NCBI RefSeq assembly: GCF_014896945.1
Contig: NZ_CP054719.1
Span: 667,153-731,152, forward strand
Reading direction: 5' to 3'
Length of the DNA: 64,000 bases
Source: Candidatus Bodocaedibacter vickermanii
GTDB lineage: Bacteria; Pseudomonadota; Alphaproteobacteria; UBA6184
Made by a program: the position numbers and the translations under genes. How positions within the stretch are numbered: the first letter of the stretch is position 1; the number at the start of each line of letters is the position of its first letter. The notes under the pieces are model-generated. The model saw only the letters and a list, made by a program, of their open reading frames with translations, made no database searches and was not told where the DNA came from. Shown piece by piece: positions 29,772 to 39,585 of the stretch.

Positions 29772-30443
29772 CTAAAAATCTAACTCGGGATAATGATCGG
29801 CGCGACGGTGGCCTGCAACAATATCTTCCAATAGCGACCTAAATGTTGGACGGCTTTTTAATTTCATATACCAATCTTTGGTGGCGGGATATTTATCCCA
29901 GGGCACATCGCCAAAATAATCCAACGTGGATAAATGTGCTGCCGCCGTTAAATCTGCAACGGTTAGGTTACGCCCTGCTAGCCAGCTTTTTTGCTCAACA
30001 ATCCAGGCAATGTAATCTAAATGCATTTGGATATTTTGTAAGCCTTCGCGAATTATGTCTGTGGATGGAAACCCATTTTTTAACAATCGTTTTTCCACAC
30101 GTTCACCGTACACTTTTTGGCTAACTTCGTGATAAAACTTTCCATCAAACCAATGAACTAAACGACGAATTTCTGCACGCTCTTGCAAGGTGCGTCCAGT
30201 TAGTCCCTTATGTTGTGGGTATGCTTCATCTAAATATTCTAAGATGGCATAATCACCAACCACAACAGCTTTATTATCTTCTTCTAATACGGGAACAAAT
30301 CCCCCTGGATTTAAACGCAAAAATTCATCGTTTTCTTCCCAATATCGAACGGTTCTTAATTCAACTTCTAATGCTTTTTCAGCCATCACCAACCGGATCT
30401 TGCGTGAAAATGGGCACAATGGATAATGATGTAATATCCGCAT
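29772..30443 (-). CDS. Glutathione S-transferase family protein
   Basis: 223 residues. The N-terminal thioredoxin-like domain begins ILHHYPLCPFSRKIRLVMAE, with Cys11 in a CPFS motif. The cis-Pro/glutathione-binding segment GGFVPVLEED and AILEYLDEAYP (about 47-76) follow. The C-terminal helical domain (about 88-210) has the folding motif LTVADLTAAAHLSTLDYFG. This fits a Cys-type, Omega/Beta-like bacterial GST, probably a detoxifying or deglutathionylating enzyme of the cytoplasm. The start overlaps the stop of the M50 protease gene by one base (TAATG), so translation is coupled. Confidence 0.9.
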   Translation of the reverse strand: MRILHHYPLCPFSRKIRLVMAEKALEVELRTVRYWEENDEFLRLNPGGFVPVLEEDNKAVVVGDYAILEYLDEAYPQHKGLTGRTLQERAEIRRLVHWFDGKFYHEVSQKVYGERVEKRLLKNGFPSTDIIREGLQNIQMHLDYIAWIVEQKSWLAGRNLTVADLTAAAHLSTLDYFGDVPWDKYPATKDWYMKLKSRPTFRSLLEDIVAGHRRADHYPELDF

Positions 30444-31093
30444 TAGTACCTTACTCCTAATATATCTTGCAACCAGGCAACGCCATGGTATACAAACCAG
30501 CCAATCGGATTAATGCGCCAACCAAATTGTTCGCTGATTGATGGCAATGCCAATAATCCCAATAAAACGACCATGCCAACGCGCTCTAACTTCATAAACT
30601 TTTTATCGAATGGAGGGGGCAATAAAGCAGATAACACCCGCCCTCCATCCATCGGCAATAAGGGAAACATGTTAAACACGGCTAATACTAAGTTTATTTG
30701 AACTGAATACGCCAACGCGGCAACCATATATGCGGGTTCGGGGTAAATAAATACATAAACACTCCACGATAACATCGCTAATAAAATATTCATGAATGGT
30801 CCAGCTGCTGCAACCAATATCAAATTTGATCGATAATGAAAAAACTGATTTGGGTTGATGGGAACTGGCTTTGCATAACCAAACATAAAGGGAGACTTCA
30901 GCAACAACAATGCGGCAGGCATGATAATCGTCCCAAATAAATCCACATGTTTAAAGGGATTCAGCGTCATACGCCCCATTCGCTTAGCCGTAGTATCCCC
31001 ACACACATACGCCATAATCCCATGGGCAGCCTCATGGAACGTAATGGCAATTATTAACGGAATGGCAACGATTAATACTTCAGTAAGGGTCAT
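30443..31093 (-). CDS. Site-2 protease family (M50) membrane metalloprotease
   Basis: 216 residues with five to six hydrophobic segments. The zinc motif HEAAHG is in the first helix (residues 20-25), and the third ligand is in NMFPLLPMDGGRVLSALL (about 142-160). No PDZ domain is present, so it belongs to the short YwhC/YdaL-like group rather than RseP. Such enzymes cleave within the membrane; the substrate is unknown. It overlaps the SPOR gene by 4 bases and the GST gene by 1, making a tight unit argS, SPOR, M50, GST. Confidence 0.88.
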   Translation of the reverse strand: MTLTEVLIVAIPLIIAITFHEAAHGIMAYVCGDTTAKRMGRMTLNPFKHVDLFGTIIMPAALLLLKSPFMFGYAKPVPINPNQFFHYRSNLILVAAAGPFMNILLAMLSWSVYVFIYPEPAYMVAALAYSVQINLVLAVFNMFPLLPMDGGRVLSALLPPPFDKKFMKLERVGMVVLLGLLALPSISEQFGWRINPIGWFVYHGVAWLQDILGVRY

Positions 31094-31980
31094 CGATTCA
31101 CTTTCTGGATAATGCCATCAAAGTTTTTATCTTTTAAAAATTTTACTGTTTGTTTTGCTTTCGACAAACTTGTAAACGCACCAATTGTTACAACATAAAA
31201 TATGCCGGAATCGCTCTCTATTTTTTTTACTAAACGACCGACTCCATTCAATGCCGTTCCCAATGCATCAACGACGCGCTGCAATTCTCGGTCTGCGGTT
31301 TCTTGTTTTCTAAACGATGCAATACGAATAGCATATACACCCTCGCTTAAGCCTTTTACAGCTTTGGGTTTCTCTGTCGCTTTTTTCTGAACAGCAACGG
31401 GGGATTCCACAACAGACTTTTCTTCCTCTACCACGGGCTCTTGTTTTTTTTCAGAAATAAACTGCTCATTCACGGCAGGTTCTGGCATTTTTACGCCAAC
31501 ACTTTCTGTAACTTTTCGCAATGAATTCGGCTCGTCCAAGCCCTTCTTTGCCTCAGGCTTTGTGGTCTCTGGAAACTCATTGGTCTCTAAGGGCTTTTCT
31601 TCAGGCTTAGCAACCGTCGCGCTGGCTTCTTGATCTTCAGACTGATGTTGCCCCAGGCGTTTATATACTTCTTTGTCTTGGTTCTCAACGCCTTGATTTG
31701 TGGATTCATCTGGTGCTTCTTTATAAGGAACCCCTTCAGATTTTATAACCATCACTCCATTTTGAACATCACCCTGTTTTGATGAGGGAGCTTTAAACAC
31801 AAACCACAATCCAATGATGATGATAATAGCAACGGCAATCATAATAATGACTCCTAAAGGGTTTTGGAAAATCCACCACCACTTTTCGTCTTCACCATAA
31901 GACTCGCGATCTTCAAAGAACATCTCATCTTTAAGATTTGGCTTTTTATAATTCCGCGGACCTAGATTATCGTAATCCAT
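31090..31980 (-). CDS. SPOR-domain membrane protein
   Basis: 296 residues: a cytoplasmic N-terminus with acidic/charged residues, one transmembrane segment (about 40-66), a long Glu/Lys/Pro-rich low-complexity linker, and a C-terminal SPOR domain (about 220-296) starting GVYAIRIASFRKQETADREL. SPOR domains bind denuded peptidoglycan glycan strands at the division septum. Location right after argS is common in alphaproteobacteria. argS stops at the base before its ATG. A cell-division or envelope role is inferred from the domain alone. Confidence 0.88.
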   Translation of the reverse strand: MDYDNLGPRNYKKPNLKDEMFFEDRESYGEDEKWWWIFQNPLGVIIMIAVAIIIIIGLWFVFKAPSSKQGDVQNGVMVIKSEGVPYKEAPDESTNQGVENQDKEVYKRLGQHQSEDQEASATVAKPEEKPLETNEFPETTKPEAKKGLDEPNSLRKVTESVGVKMPEPAVNEQFISEKKQEPVVEEEKSVVESPVAVQKKATEKPKAVKGLSEGVYAIRIASFRKQETADRELQRVVDALGTALNGVGRLVKKIESDSGIFYVVTIGAFTSLSKAKQTVKFLKDKNFDGIIQKVNR

Positions 31981-33726
31981 TTATCGCATCTCCTTTAATG
32001 GCTCTACTCCAAATAAGTTTAATCCACTGGCGATTATCGTTGCAACTGCTTTCAACAGTGCCAACCGCGCTAGCGTCACTTTCGTATCATCGACAATAAA
32101 TCGCAAGGTTGTATCTTCTTTTCCTTGGTTCCACAACGCATGAAACGCACCAGCAAGTTCATATAAATATCCACCGATACGGTGTGGTTCACGATGAATC
32201 ACAGCACCTTCAATACAACGCGGCCAGCTTGCTAACACTTGAATCAATCCAATTTCGTCATCTGAATTTAAACACGTAAAGTCTGCATTCTGTAATTGAA
32301 CTTCATCAATCTGCCCTATCTGAGCTTCCGCCTGACGCAAGACTGAATACACGCGGGCATGGGCATACTGCACATAAAACACGGGGTTGTCTTTTGATTG
32401 TTCCTTAACCTTATCGAAATCAAAATCTAACATTGCATCGTTGCGGCGCATCAACATTACAAAGCGAATAACATCTTTACCGACAGCTTCAACAACATCA
32501 CGCAAGGTTACAAATGTTCCAGATCGCTTCGACATTTTCAACGGTTCACCACCTTGCATCAAATTCACCATTTGGCAGGTTTTAATGTCTAACGTCACTG
32601 TATCATCCGACAGCGCTTTGACTGCGGCCAACATACGCTTAATATACCCCGCATGATCAGCGCCCCACACATTAATTTGATAATCAAACCCACGTTCAAA
32701 CTTATCAAAATGATAGGCAATGTCTTTTGCGAAATACGTCCACTCACCGTTTGTACGCTTTAACACACGATCCACGTCGTCTCCAAATTGAGTCGACCTA
32801 AATAACAATTGAGGTTCCGCTGCCCAATCATCAACTTCAATGCCTTTGGGAACATCTAACACACCCGTATAGATCAGCCCTTTTTCTTCCAGCATATCCA
32901 TCACATCTTCAACGGCACCTTCATTAACGATTGCCGTTTCAGAGGTAAACACGTCATGCTGAATGCCGATCAGATCCAGGTCATCACGGATCAAATCCAT
33001 CATCGCATCAATGGCATAGGTTTCAAAGAATGGTAAATACTCTTCTTCCGTCTGATCTTTAAATGCATCACCATAGTTCTTGGCGATCGATTCACCCACT
33101 GCCTTTAAATAATCGCCCGGATATAATCCAGAAGGAATTTCACCAATGTCTTGACCCAATGCTTCTAAATATCTTAAATAAGCAGACCGTGCTAATGTTT
33201 CAGCTTGAGCCCCACCATCATTGATGTAATATTCACGGGTAACGTCATACCCACCTTTTTCCATCAATGCAGCCATAGCATCACCCACGATCGCCACGCG
33301 ACCATGCCCCGCGTGCATCGGTCCTGTTGGGTTTACAGAAACATACTCCACATTCATCGCATGCCCTTGACCAATGTCACTGGAACCATAGGCCTCTTTT
33401 TCTTTCAGAATCGTGCTTAAATGCGCATACCAGAAACTTGGATGTAATCGCATATTGATAAATCCAGCGCCTGCAATGTCTGCAGTTCGAACTTCATCAA
33501 ACTCTTGAATATGGGTTAAGAATAATTCAGCAAGCACTCTTGGCGGCTGACCTACCGCTTTGGCTAACACCATCGCAACGTTCGTTGACATTTCCCCATG
33601 ATCTCGGGATTTGGGTGGCTCAACTGTAATAGCATCCACTTTTAAATCAGCTGGTAAACCACCGTTGGATTGAAGCTGAGTAATAACAGCAAGTATCTTC
33701 TGTTTAATTAAAGTATAACAATTCAT
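31981..33726 (-). CDS. argS: Arginyl-tRNA synthetase
   Basis: Charges tRNA-Arg. 581 residues, class I. The HIGH motif appears as HAGH in VNPTGPMHAGHGRVAIVGD (about 125) and KMSKRSG near 390 is the KMSKS loop. The DALR anticodon-binding domain, with YVQYAHARVYSVLRQAE, is at 440-581. The N-terminal ArgRS-specific domain (Add1) is present. It is the first gene of the argS-SPOR-M50-GST group and has no overlap with the porin gene upstream. Confidence 0.97.
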   Translation of the reverse strand: MNCYTLIKQKILAVITQLQSNGGLPADLKVDAITVEPPKSRDHGEMSTNVAMVLAKAVGQPPRVLAELFLTHIQEFDEVRTADIAGAGFINMRLHPSFWYAHLSTILKEKEAYGSSDIGQGHAMNVEYVSVNPTGPMHAGHGRVAIVGDAMAALMEKGGYDVTREYYINDGGAQAETLARSAYLRYLEALGQDIGEIPSGLYPGDYLKAVGESIAKNYGDAFKDQTEEEYLPFFETYAIDAMMDLIRDDLDLIGIQHDVFTSETAIVNEGAVEDVMDMLEEKGLIYTGVLDVPKGIEVDDWAAEPQLLFRSTQFGDDVDRVLKRTNGEWTYFAKDIAYHFDKFERGFDYQINVWGADHAGYIKRMLAAVKALSDDTVTLDIKTCQMVNLMQGGEPLKMSKRSGTFVTLRDVVEAVGKDVIRFVMLMRRNDAMLDFDFDKVKEQSKDNPVFYVQYAHARVYSVLRQAEAQIGQIDEVQLQNADFTCLNSDDEIGLIQVLASWPRCIEGAVIHREPHRIGGYLYELAGAFHALWNQGKEDTTLRFIVDDTKVTLARLALLKAVATIIASGLNLFGVEPLKEMR

Positions 33727-33788
33727 GAAATTAGGCCTAATATTGTGTTTGCCTTATTAAGTACCAAACTTCTGACAAAATAGAAATA

Positions 33789-33817
33789 AAAAAAGCGGAG
33801 CCGAAGCCCCGCTTTTT
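33789..33817 (-). terminator. Rho-independent terminator after the porin gene
   Basis: On the minus strand GCGGGGC-TTCG-GCTCCGC (one mismatch, UUCG tetraloop) is followed by seven T. It lies 17 bases after the porin stop and separates the porin from argS. Confidence 0.85.
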
Positions 33818-33833
33818 AAAGTTACAGTAATTA

Positions 33834-35093
33834 TTATTGACTTACAGCTAAACCTGTACCAACGATAATGTTCTTTTGGCTATAACCAGCATCTTTTGCA
33901 CCTTCAGTCGTGTTGCTTTCATCAAGCATTGCGAAAGTACCTTCTAAGAACCAACGGAATCCTTCACGAATGTTCAAATCAACCGCTCCAGAAAATGCAA
34001 GTGTTTGATCTTGGTTTGCAAAGTCATTAGCTGCATCAGATGTATTTTTTCCATTCTTCCAGCCCCACATAATGCCAGCAGACACACGTGGTTTCCAAGC
34101 TGTTGAATCAAATTGGTAACCCAATGCACCATGCAATACTTTACCAGCATTTTTATCCTTGTTAACCTCTGCAAATCCAGTGCTACGGTTATCTAACCAA
34201 CCTAGACCAATATCAAATGTCTTCCAAGAGAAAATACCGCCCAAGCGATACGTAAAGCTTGTTGCTGCCTTAGCTCCAGCAGCAGTCGATCCATCGCTTG
34301 CACCGTATACACCACCTGCTGATGCACGAACACGAATATCACCAAATGAGTTATCATAGTTTAAACCTAATGACACTGTGTTATTAATCACACCAGGCGC
34401 CAAAACTTTTGTACCATCGCCATAAGTTCCTAAACGACCATTGTATGCACTGCTTGGCTGCCAGTTAGCAACCGCTTGAATTCCAGCCATGCGAACAGTA
34501 CGAACTTCAAGTTTGTTTGTAAACCAAGTATCGTTAGCATGCGTTAAATCCATAACCCAACGCTCTTTTCTAATCACGCCATCAGCATCTTTTGAATTCT
34601 TTAACAAGTTGCTCCAGTAACCATTATACCCACAAGTTCCGCCCATTACATCAGCGCCATCAACCAATGAATACATTGCATCACGTTGAGATCCAATACG
34701 AACTTCAATCATGTTACCAAAACGTCCGAACACATATGTATCGCGGAAAAGACCTTTAATATCTGCAGATGCTGCGTTAGCATCTAATTTTACTACAGCA
34801 CCAAATGCAACCACTGAACAACCACCTTCAGTTTTGAAAGTCATTTTTGCATCAGAAAGTGCTACGAGTTGACGTCTTAAAATATCATCCTTATCAATTC
34901 CGTCTGTAGTCTCACTACCATCTTTATTTGGAACTGTGTGCATAACGTTTGCCCACCAACCAGCAGCAAAATCAGCATTGATTACAAATTTACCATAAGC
35001 TGCTTTTTCAGGAGCAACGGCAGTAGATGCCTCTACAGCTGCACCTGCTAATAATAATCCTGCGAACACTGAACTTAAAATTAATTTCTTCAT
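33834..35093 (-). CDS. Porin-like outer-membrane beta-barrel protein
   Basis: 419 residues with a clear signal peptide (MKKLILSSVFAGLLLAGAAVEA). The mature part consists of alternating amphipathic strands: TYVFGRFGNMIEVRIGSQRD is the typical strand-turn-strand near the constriction of general porins, followed by LEVRTVRMAGIQAVANW and LGYQFDSTAWKPRVSAGIMW. Only two cysteines are seen in the mature part. It probably forms a diffusion pore. The C-terminus ends in AVSQ, not the usual aromatic residue. It has its own terminator and a 5' gap of 121 bases and so is monocistronic, as expected for an abundant porin. Confidence 0.8.
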   Translation of the reverse strand: MKKLILSSVFAGLLLAGAAVEASTAVAPEKAAYGKFVINADFAAGWWANVMHTVPNKDGSETTDGIDKDDILRRQLVALSDAKMTFKTEGGCSVVAFGAVVKLDANAASADIKGLFRDTYVFGRFGNMIEVRIGSQRDAMYSLVDGADVMGGTCGYNGYWSNLLKNSKDADGVIRKERWVMDLTHANDTWFTNKLEVRTVRMAGIQAVANWQPSSAYNGRLGTYGDGTKVLAPGVINNTVSLGLNYDNSFGDIRVRASAGGVYGASDGSTAAGAKAATSFTYRLGGIFSWKTFDIGLGWLDNRSTGFAEVNKDKNAGKVLHGALGYQFDSTAWKPRVSAGIMWGWKNGKNTSDAANDFANQDQTLAFSGAVDLNIREGFRWFLEGTFAMLDESNTTEGAKDAGYSQKNIIVGTGLAVSQ

Positions 35094-35214
35094 TATTTTC
35101 TCCGTTTGTTAAAAACTATGCTCAAGGCACTTTTCATAAATAATATTATCGCACTTTTTTGATATGCTCAGTTTTTTTAAAAAATTTTGGTAAAAGTTTT
35201 CAGGTGTGTTACCG

Positions 35215-35697
35215 TTACGCAACACTTTTTGAATCTATTGCTTCATGGGTTAACAATGTCTGTTTGATATTTAGTCCCCAACGATACCCACCAAATGAGG
35301 CTAATCCAAGAACTCTATGACAGGGAATGATCAATGTTAGCGGGTTTTTTCCACATGCTGTTCCAGCAGCTCTTACAGCAGCTGGACGCTGAACAGCTTC
35401 AGCTAATTTAGTATATGTAAGTGTCTGACCTTTTGAAATCTCATTGATAGATTTCCACACTTTCATTTGAAACTCAGTTCCAGACAGCGCCATCGGTAAC
35501 GGCAACTGATCACAATCAGAGTCTTCATACCTCGCACATATTTCTTTAGCTAAGGTTTCAGAATCCCGACTTGGATTTAACGGCATTACTTCTTTGGGAA
35601 GATCGTTTGGTGAAAAAAATCCTGAAAAAATCAGCTTCGTATCATAAACAACACTGAATTCAAAACCTTGAAATTGAGTCGTACTTATTTTAACCAT
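35215..35697 (-). CDS. ogt: Methylated-DNA--protein-cysteine methyltransferase
   Basis: Repairs O6-methylguanine by transferring the methyl group to its own cysteine. 160 residues. The active-site motif IIPCHRVLG has Cys126 as acceptor; the DNA-binding helix PAAVRAAGTACGKNP precedes it, and the C-terminal GGYRWGLNIKQTLLTHE is typical. The Ogt-type N-terminal domain is short. It starts one base after the dedA stop, so it is probably translated from the ftsH-dedA transcript. Confidence 0.93.
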   Translation of the reverse strand: MVKISTTQFQGFEFSVVYDTKLIFSGFFSPNDLPKEVMPLNPSRDSETLAKEICARYEDSDCDQLPLPMALSGTEFQMKVWKSINEISKGQTLTYTKLAEAVQRPAAVRAAGTACGKNPLTLIIPCHRVLGLASFGGYRWGLNIKQTLLTHEAIDSKSVA

Positions 35698-35698
35698 A

Positions 35699-36262
35699 CT
35701 AATCTCGATAATGTTTTAGATACACTTTGTATACCGCCCACACGCACACTGCAATCGGCGCACCAACAAACAAGCCATACCTCTGAATGCGATGCATATT
35801 TTCCAAAATCACCTCAAAGGTTCCACCGAAAAAATATCCAATCCACGCAATCACGATCGCCCAAATTAATGCCGCTGGAAAGTTTAAAACCGTAAATCGC
35901 TTCGGGCTTAACTGACTGGCTCCAATGATCAAAGGGCTTGCAATACGTATACCATACACAAATCTAAAGGTCATAATAAAAAGGTTTTTATACGCATGTA
36001 ACAACCTAAATACCTTTTCCGATTTCTTTTTCAATTTTGGAAATCGCTCTAATAACCGCGGACCATAATATCGCCCGATAAAGAAACACCCCTGATCAGC
36101 AATCAAAGTTCCTAAAAACGCAAACACAATTACCCAGCTTAAATCCAAAACCCCCATGTATGCAAAATACCCAGCCGTCATTAGGATCAACTCACCCTCG
36201 ATGGTTGACCCTAAAAAAACAGCAAAATACCCATACTTTTGAATAAATGATTCCATCGTCAT
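35699..36262 (-). CDS. DedA-family (SNARE-associated-like) membrane protein
   Basis: 187 residues, with four to five membrane segments. It has the DedA hallmarks GSTIEGELILMTAGYFA (early Glu), the amphipathic region GRYYGPRLLERFPKLKKK and FRFVYGIRIASPLIIGASQL with the conserved Arg residues before the last helices. DedA proteins are proposed lipid carriers/flippases needed for membrane homeostasis. It overlaps the ftsH stop by one base (TAATG), so translational coupling is likely. Confidence 0.88.
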   Translation of the reverse strand: MTMESFIQKYGYFAVFLGSTIEGELILMTAGYFAYMGVLDLSWVIVFAFLGTLIADQGCFFIGRYYGPRLLERFPKLKKKSEKVFRLLHAYKNLFIMTFRFVYGIRIASPLIIGASQLSPKRFTVLNFPAALIWAIVIAWIGYFFGGTFEVILENMHRIQRYGLFVGAPIAVCVWAVYKVYLKHYRD

Positions 36263-38145
36263 TACGCCTGCGGTGTTGGCTCAATATCTCCACTCACTGG
36301 AGGTAACGTTTCATCAACCTTTGGTTTTGTCCGACGCTTCTTGGGTAGTTCTTCATTTTGACGAATGACCTTCCCCTCAATTACATCCGCAATTTCGGCG
36401 CCTGTAAGCGTTTCATACTGTAACAAAGCTTCAGCTAATCTGTGCAATACATCCACGTTTTTCGTTAGAATATCTTTAGCTTTTGCCAGCCCTTCAGATA
36501 CAATCTCACGAACTTTGTGGTCAATCATCTCATATGTTTTTTGAGACACCTTTGCAGATTCATATCCTTGACCATTCAAATTATAATGAACAGTACCAAG
36601 CTCTTCGGTCAAACCAAACTCTGTCACCATTGCTTGAGCAATCCGAGTCGCCCCACGAATATCACTTGATGCTCCAGATGTTACTTTGTCTTTTCCAAAG
36701 ATCAATTCTTCGGCAACTCGCCCCCCCATAAAAATAGCGATCTCTGATTTCATTTGAATATAACTTCTCGAAATCTGATCTTTCTCTGGCAATTGTTGCA
36801 CCATACCTAATGCACGCCCACGAGGAAGAATTGTTGCTTTATGAATAGGATGAGCACTATCTTTTAAGATATAGGCCACCAACGCATGTCCACCTTCATG
36901 ATATGCTGTCAAGCGACGCTCGTCCTCAGACATAATCTTGTTCTTACGTTCAGGCCCCATCAAAATCTTATCGCGAGCTTCATCAAACTCCACACTTGTC
37001 ACAGCTTTTTTATTATGACGAGCCGCCAATAATGCAGACTCATTGACTAGATTTTGTAAATCGGCTCCTGAAAATCCAGGAGTACCGCGAGCCACCACAT
37101 TCAAATCCACATCTGCGGCCAATGGTACGCGTTTCGCATGTACATTTAGAATTGCTTCACGACCTTTTAGATCAGCTAAATCTACATTCACCTGACGATC
37201 AAAACGACCGGGACGCAGCAATGCTGGATCCAACACATCTGAACGGTTTGTTGCCGCAATAATAATGACGGTATCATTTTCTTCAAACCCGTCCATCTCA
37301 ACCAACAGCTGGTTCAAAGTCTGTTCACGCTCATCATTGCCTCCACCGTAACCCGCTCCACGATGGCGGCCCACAGCATCGATTTCATCAATAAAGATAA
37401 TACACGGTGCACTTTTACGTCCTTGTTCAAACATATCACGAACACGACTTGCACCAACGCCCACAAACATTTCTACGAAATCAGATCCAGAAATACTAAA
37501 GAATGGAGCATTCGCCTCACCCGCAACAGCACGCGCCAATAACGTTTTACCCGTACCGGGAGGCCCCACCAACAACACGCCACGGGGAATCTTTCCTCCA
37601 AGCTTTTGATACTTTGCTGGGTTTTTCAAAAACTGAACAACCTCTTCCAATTCTTCTTTTGCTTCTTCTACACCAGCAACATCAGCAAAGGTTACCTTTT
37701 TAGAATTTGAACTTAGCTTTGCCTTCGACTTACCAAACCCCATTGCTTTATTGTTACCGCCTTGCATCTGACGCAATGCAAAAATCCAAATAGCAATTAA
37801 GATAATCATCGGCAGTGTATGAGCCAAGAACGACCAAATATTCCAACCATCATCCATAGGCTGTTCTTTAAACGGAACCTTAGCCTTTTGCAAACGATCA
37901 ATAATATTTTGATCGCGCAAGCTGTATGACTTAAAGACAGATCCATCTTCTAAAATACCAATAATGGTCGCACCTTTAATAGTGACTTGACGAATTTGGT
38001 TGCTATCAATGCGTTGTAAAAACTCAGAATATGAAAGCTCTTGTTGAGCTTTTTGCCCACCACCATCACTAAACAAATTTAATACAATCAGCAGCGCCGC
38101 AACAATAACGACCCACATTACAAAATTTTTACTTAATTGTTTCAC
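36262..38145 (-). CDS. ftsH: ATP-dependent zinc metalloprotease FtsH
   Basis: Membrane-anchored AAA+ protease that degrades misfolded membrane proteins and regulators. 627 residues. Two transmembrane segments (about 9-25 and 105-123) flank a periplasmic part. Walker A GPPGTGKT is near 195, Walker [12 protein letters not shown] is near 250, the second region of homology contains RPGRFDRQV, and the zinc site HEGGH is near 417. The C-terminal tail is basic then Pro-rich ([10 protein letters not shown]). Full length and intact; first gene of ftsH-dedA-ogt. Confidence 0.97.
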   Translation of the reverse strand: MKQLSKNFVMWVVIVAALLIVLNLFSDGGGQKAQQELSYSEFLQRIDSNQIRQVTIKGATIIGILEDGSVFKSYSLRDQNIIDRLQKAKVPFKEQPMDDGWNIWSFLAHTLPMIILIAIWIFALRQMQGGNNKAMGFGKSKAKLSSNSKKVTFADVAGVEEAKEELEEVVQFLKNPAKYQKLGGKIPRGVLLVGPPGTGKTLLARAVAGEANAPFFSISGSDFVEMFVGVGASRVRDMFEQGRKSAPCIIFIDEIDAVGRHRGAGYGGGNDEREQTLNQLLVEMDGFEENDTVIIIAATNRSDVLDPALLRPGRFDRQVNVDLADLKGREAILNVHAKRVPLAADVDLNVVARGTPGFSGADLQNLVNESALLAARHNKKAVTSVEFDEARDKILMGPERKNKIMSEDERRLTAYHEGGHALVAYILKDSAHPIHKATILPRGRALGMVQQLPEKDQISRSYIQMKSEIAIFMGGRVAEELIFGKDKVTSGASSDIRGATRIAQAMVTEFGLTEELGTVHYNLNGQGYESAKVSQKTYEMIDHKVREIVSEGLAKAKDILTKNVDVLHRLAEALLQYETLTGAEIADVIEGKVIRQNEELPKKRRTKPKVDETLPPVSGDIEPTPQA

Positions 38146-39042
38146 GATTATTTCCTTATCCAGGTATTTTAGTTAGTCTATACGGAACTTACTTACAAAG
38201 TATTTACAGACTTCAAGACAATCTCATTTTCTCAAAATACCATAACGATTCTTATGAAACAATAATCATCTGGTTCTTTTTATAAGTTCACTTGGCTTGA
38301 GGCAAATTATAGCCAAACACGGATAAAGCGGGCATACAACATTGAAAGGTCACCTTACTTTGCAAACAATGTCTACTGCCCATCAACCCGCACCCATCTC
38401 TTTTGCAAAAACTTCTCTACGATTTTCTCATTCTATGCATGGCGCATGCTTGCTTCTGGCAACGTGCCGTTGCATCCGTTAGGTTAGATCCGATTCGAAC
38501 AGACACGGATTTCAAAAATACAACATTGCAACAGTTCAGAAATCTCATTTCTTACAAGGTGTCTCAAAATACGTCCAATCTAATTTATCGGATCCAACCG
38601 CAGGTTGGCATGTTGCGAATTAATAAAGGTTAATGTTTTTTTAAAATTTGATTTTCAGCGCACCCCCCGCCCTAATCACCACAACTGTTGAAAGTGATTT
38701 GAAAAAGAATGTTTTTGACAGCAAATCAATAGAACAGGTGAAATCATTGATAAAACAATTAATTGTGTCAATGATACAGAGATGTATGAATTAAGCAATA
38801 GATATGCGACTAATTTACACAATATAAAGCTTTTTATAATATTCATAGCTTGGTGTTTAAGTGGGTGATTTTAATATCGTTAAACACTTCTTCGAGTCAC
38901 TTTCAACAGTTGTGCCCTAATCACCCTCAGTGATCTTCGGGTGGGGGGGATAAAACCCACTCCCTAAATCGATCCACTCCGACTTCCAACCGTCACATCC
39001 TTCACAATCGCTAATGCTGCTCCTGCATTTCCTGTTAACAAA
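38146..39042. repeat. ~900-bp gene-free region with REP-like units and a GC-rich composite repeat
   Basis: No gene is seen. REP-like units lie at 38,459-38,516 (GCAACGTGCCGTTGC then TTAGATCCGAT and ACACGGATTTCAAAA) and 38,577-38,622 (CCAACCGCAGGTTGG). Next come AATAAAGGTTAAT and a GC-rich block at 38,661-38,679, broken by the 235-bp element at 38,680-38,914 and continuing at 38,925-38,975. The same order of parts, without the insertion, occurs inverted at 21,487-21,717. Confidence 0.7.
38680..38914. mobile_element. MITE-like 235-bp insertion with 18-bp inverted repeats
   Basis: The left end CACAACTGTTGAAAGTGA (38680-38697) and right end TCACTTTCAACAGTTGTG (38897-38914) are perfect inverted repeats. 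CCCTAATCAC occurs directly on both sides (38670-38679 and 38915-38924), a 10-bp target duplication. The interior is AT-rich and non-coding. The related sequence at 21,520-21,565 (minus strand) has the same flanks joined without the insert, an empty site that confirms the boundaries. Confidence 0.88.
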
Positions 39043-39071
39043 AAAGACCCAAGATGTAAGCCTGGGTCTTT
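39043..39071 (-). terminator. Terminator of the toxin/immunity train (distal copy)
   Basis: Stem AAAGACCCA / TGGGTCTTT with an 11-base loop, followed on the minus strand by a T run. It is almost identical to 40892-40920; both follow an SUKH gene by about 20 bases, so the terminator was duplicated together with the immunity gene. Confidence 0.85.
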
Positions 39072-39089
39072 GGTGAGAATTAATTGAGC

Positions 39090-39583
39090 TTATCGATTGG
39101 TATAATACCCATCGGGTTTTAGCATATCTAAGAATTCTTCAAAGCTGTTGGCTAAAAACACTAAACCGCCCTCAATATCAGAATATTCATGTGCCCAATA
39201 ATACACTTTAGGTTGCGGATCATCTTTTCCATTTTCATAGAAAAAGAAAAATTTATCTCCATTCCCTGTGGTTCCAAAGGGGACAAAACGTTCGTCCTGC
39301 GGTTGATGTTCGGGTTTATATAAATAGGCTCCAGCAATATAACTTGATTCGGTATCATCAAATGATAAAAATGCTCCTAACGCATTAACGTCATGCCCCC
39401 CCCCCCCCCTGGCATAACCAGATTAATTCTATTATCCTTGGGAGATCCTCTGTCGTAATCTTTTACAAGCTCATATAATGGATATGGAAACTTTACGCCG
39501 ATAACTTGCTCAGCTTTTTCAAAACTCTCTTTCCTAAGTGGATTGGGATAATTATCTTCCATAACTACGTTTTTGTATCTCAT
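39090..39583 (-). pseudogene. SUKH (SMI1/KNR4) immunity gene with frame-breaking poly-G tract
   Basis: The ATG at 39583 (MRYKNVVMEDNYPNP) starts a homologue of the SUKH protein at 40942-41427. After VMPG a run of 14 G (complement of 39396-39409) leads to a stop 5 codons later. Beyond the tract, another frame continues the same protein (DVNALGAFLSF ... VYYWAHEYSDIEGGLVFLA) to a TAA at 39090-39092. With 12 G the frame would be restored and align residue for residue with the intact paralogue. SUKH proteins neutralise nuclease and deaminase toxins. It may be phase-variable, recently broken, or a homopolymer sequencing error. Confidence 0.85.
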
Positions 39584-39585
39584 AT

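Noticed and set aside
38403..38633. Small open frame in the ftsH upstream region
   Set aside because: It consists of REP-like repeat sequence, with no ribosome site or protein-like composition.
39396..39409. Programmed ribosomal frameshift at the G14 run
   Set aside because: No slippery heptamer of the known type or stimulating structure was seen; DNA slippage or sequencing error explains the tract better.
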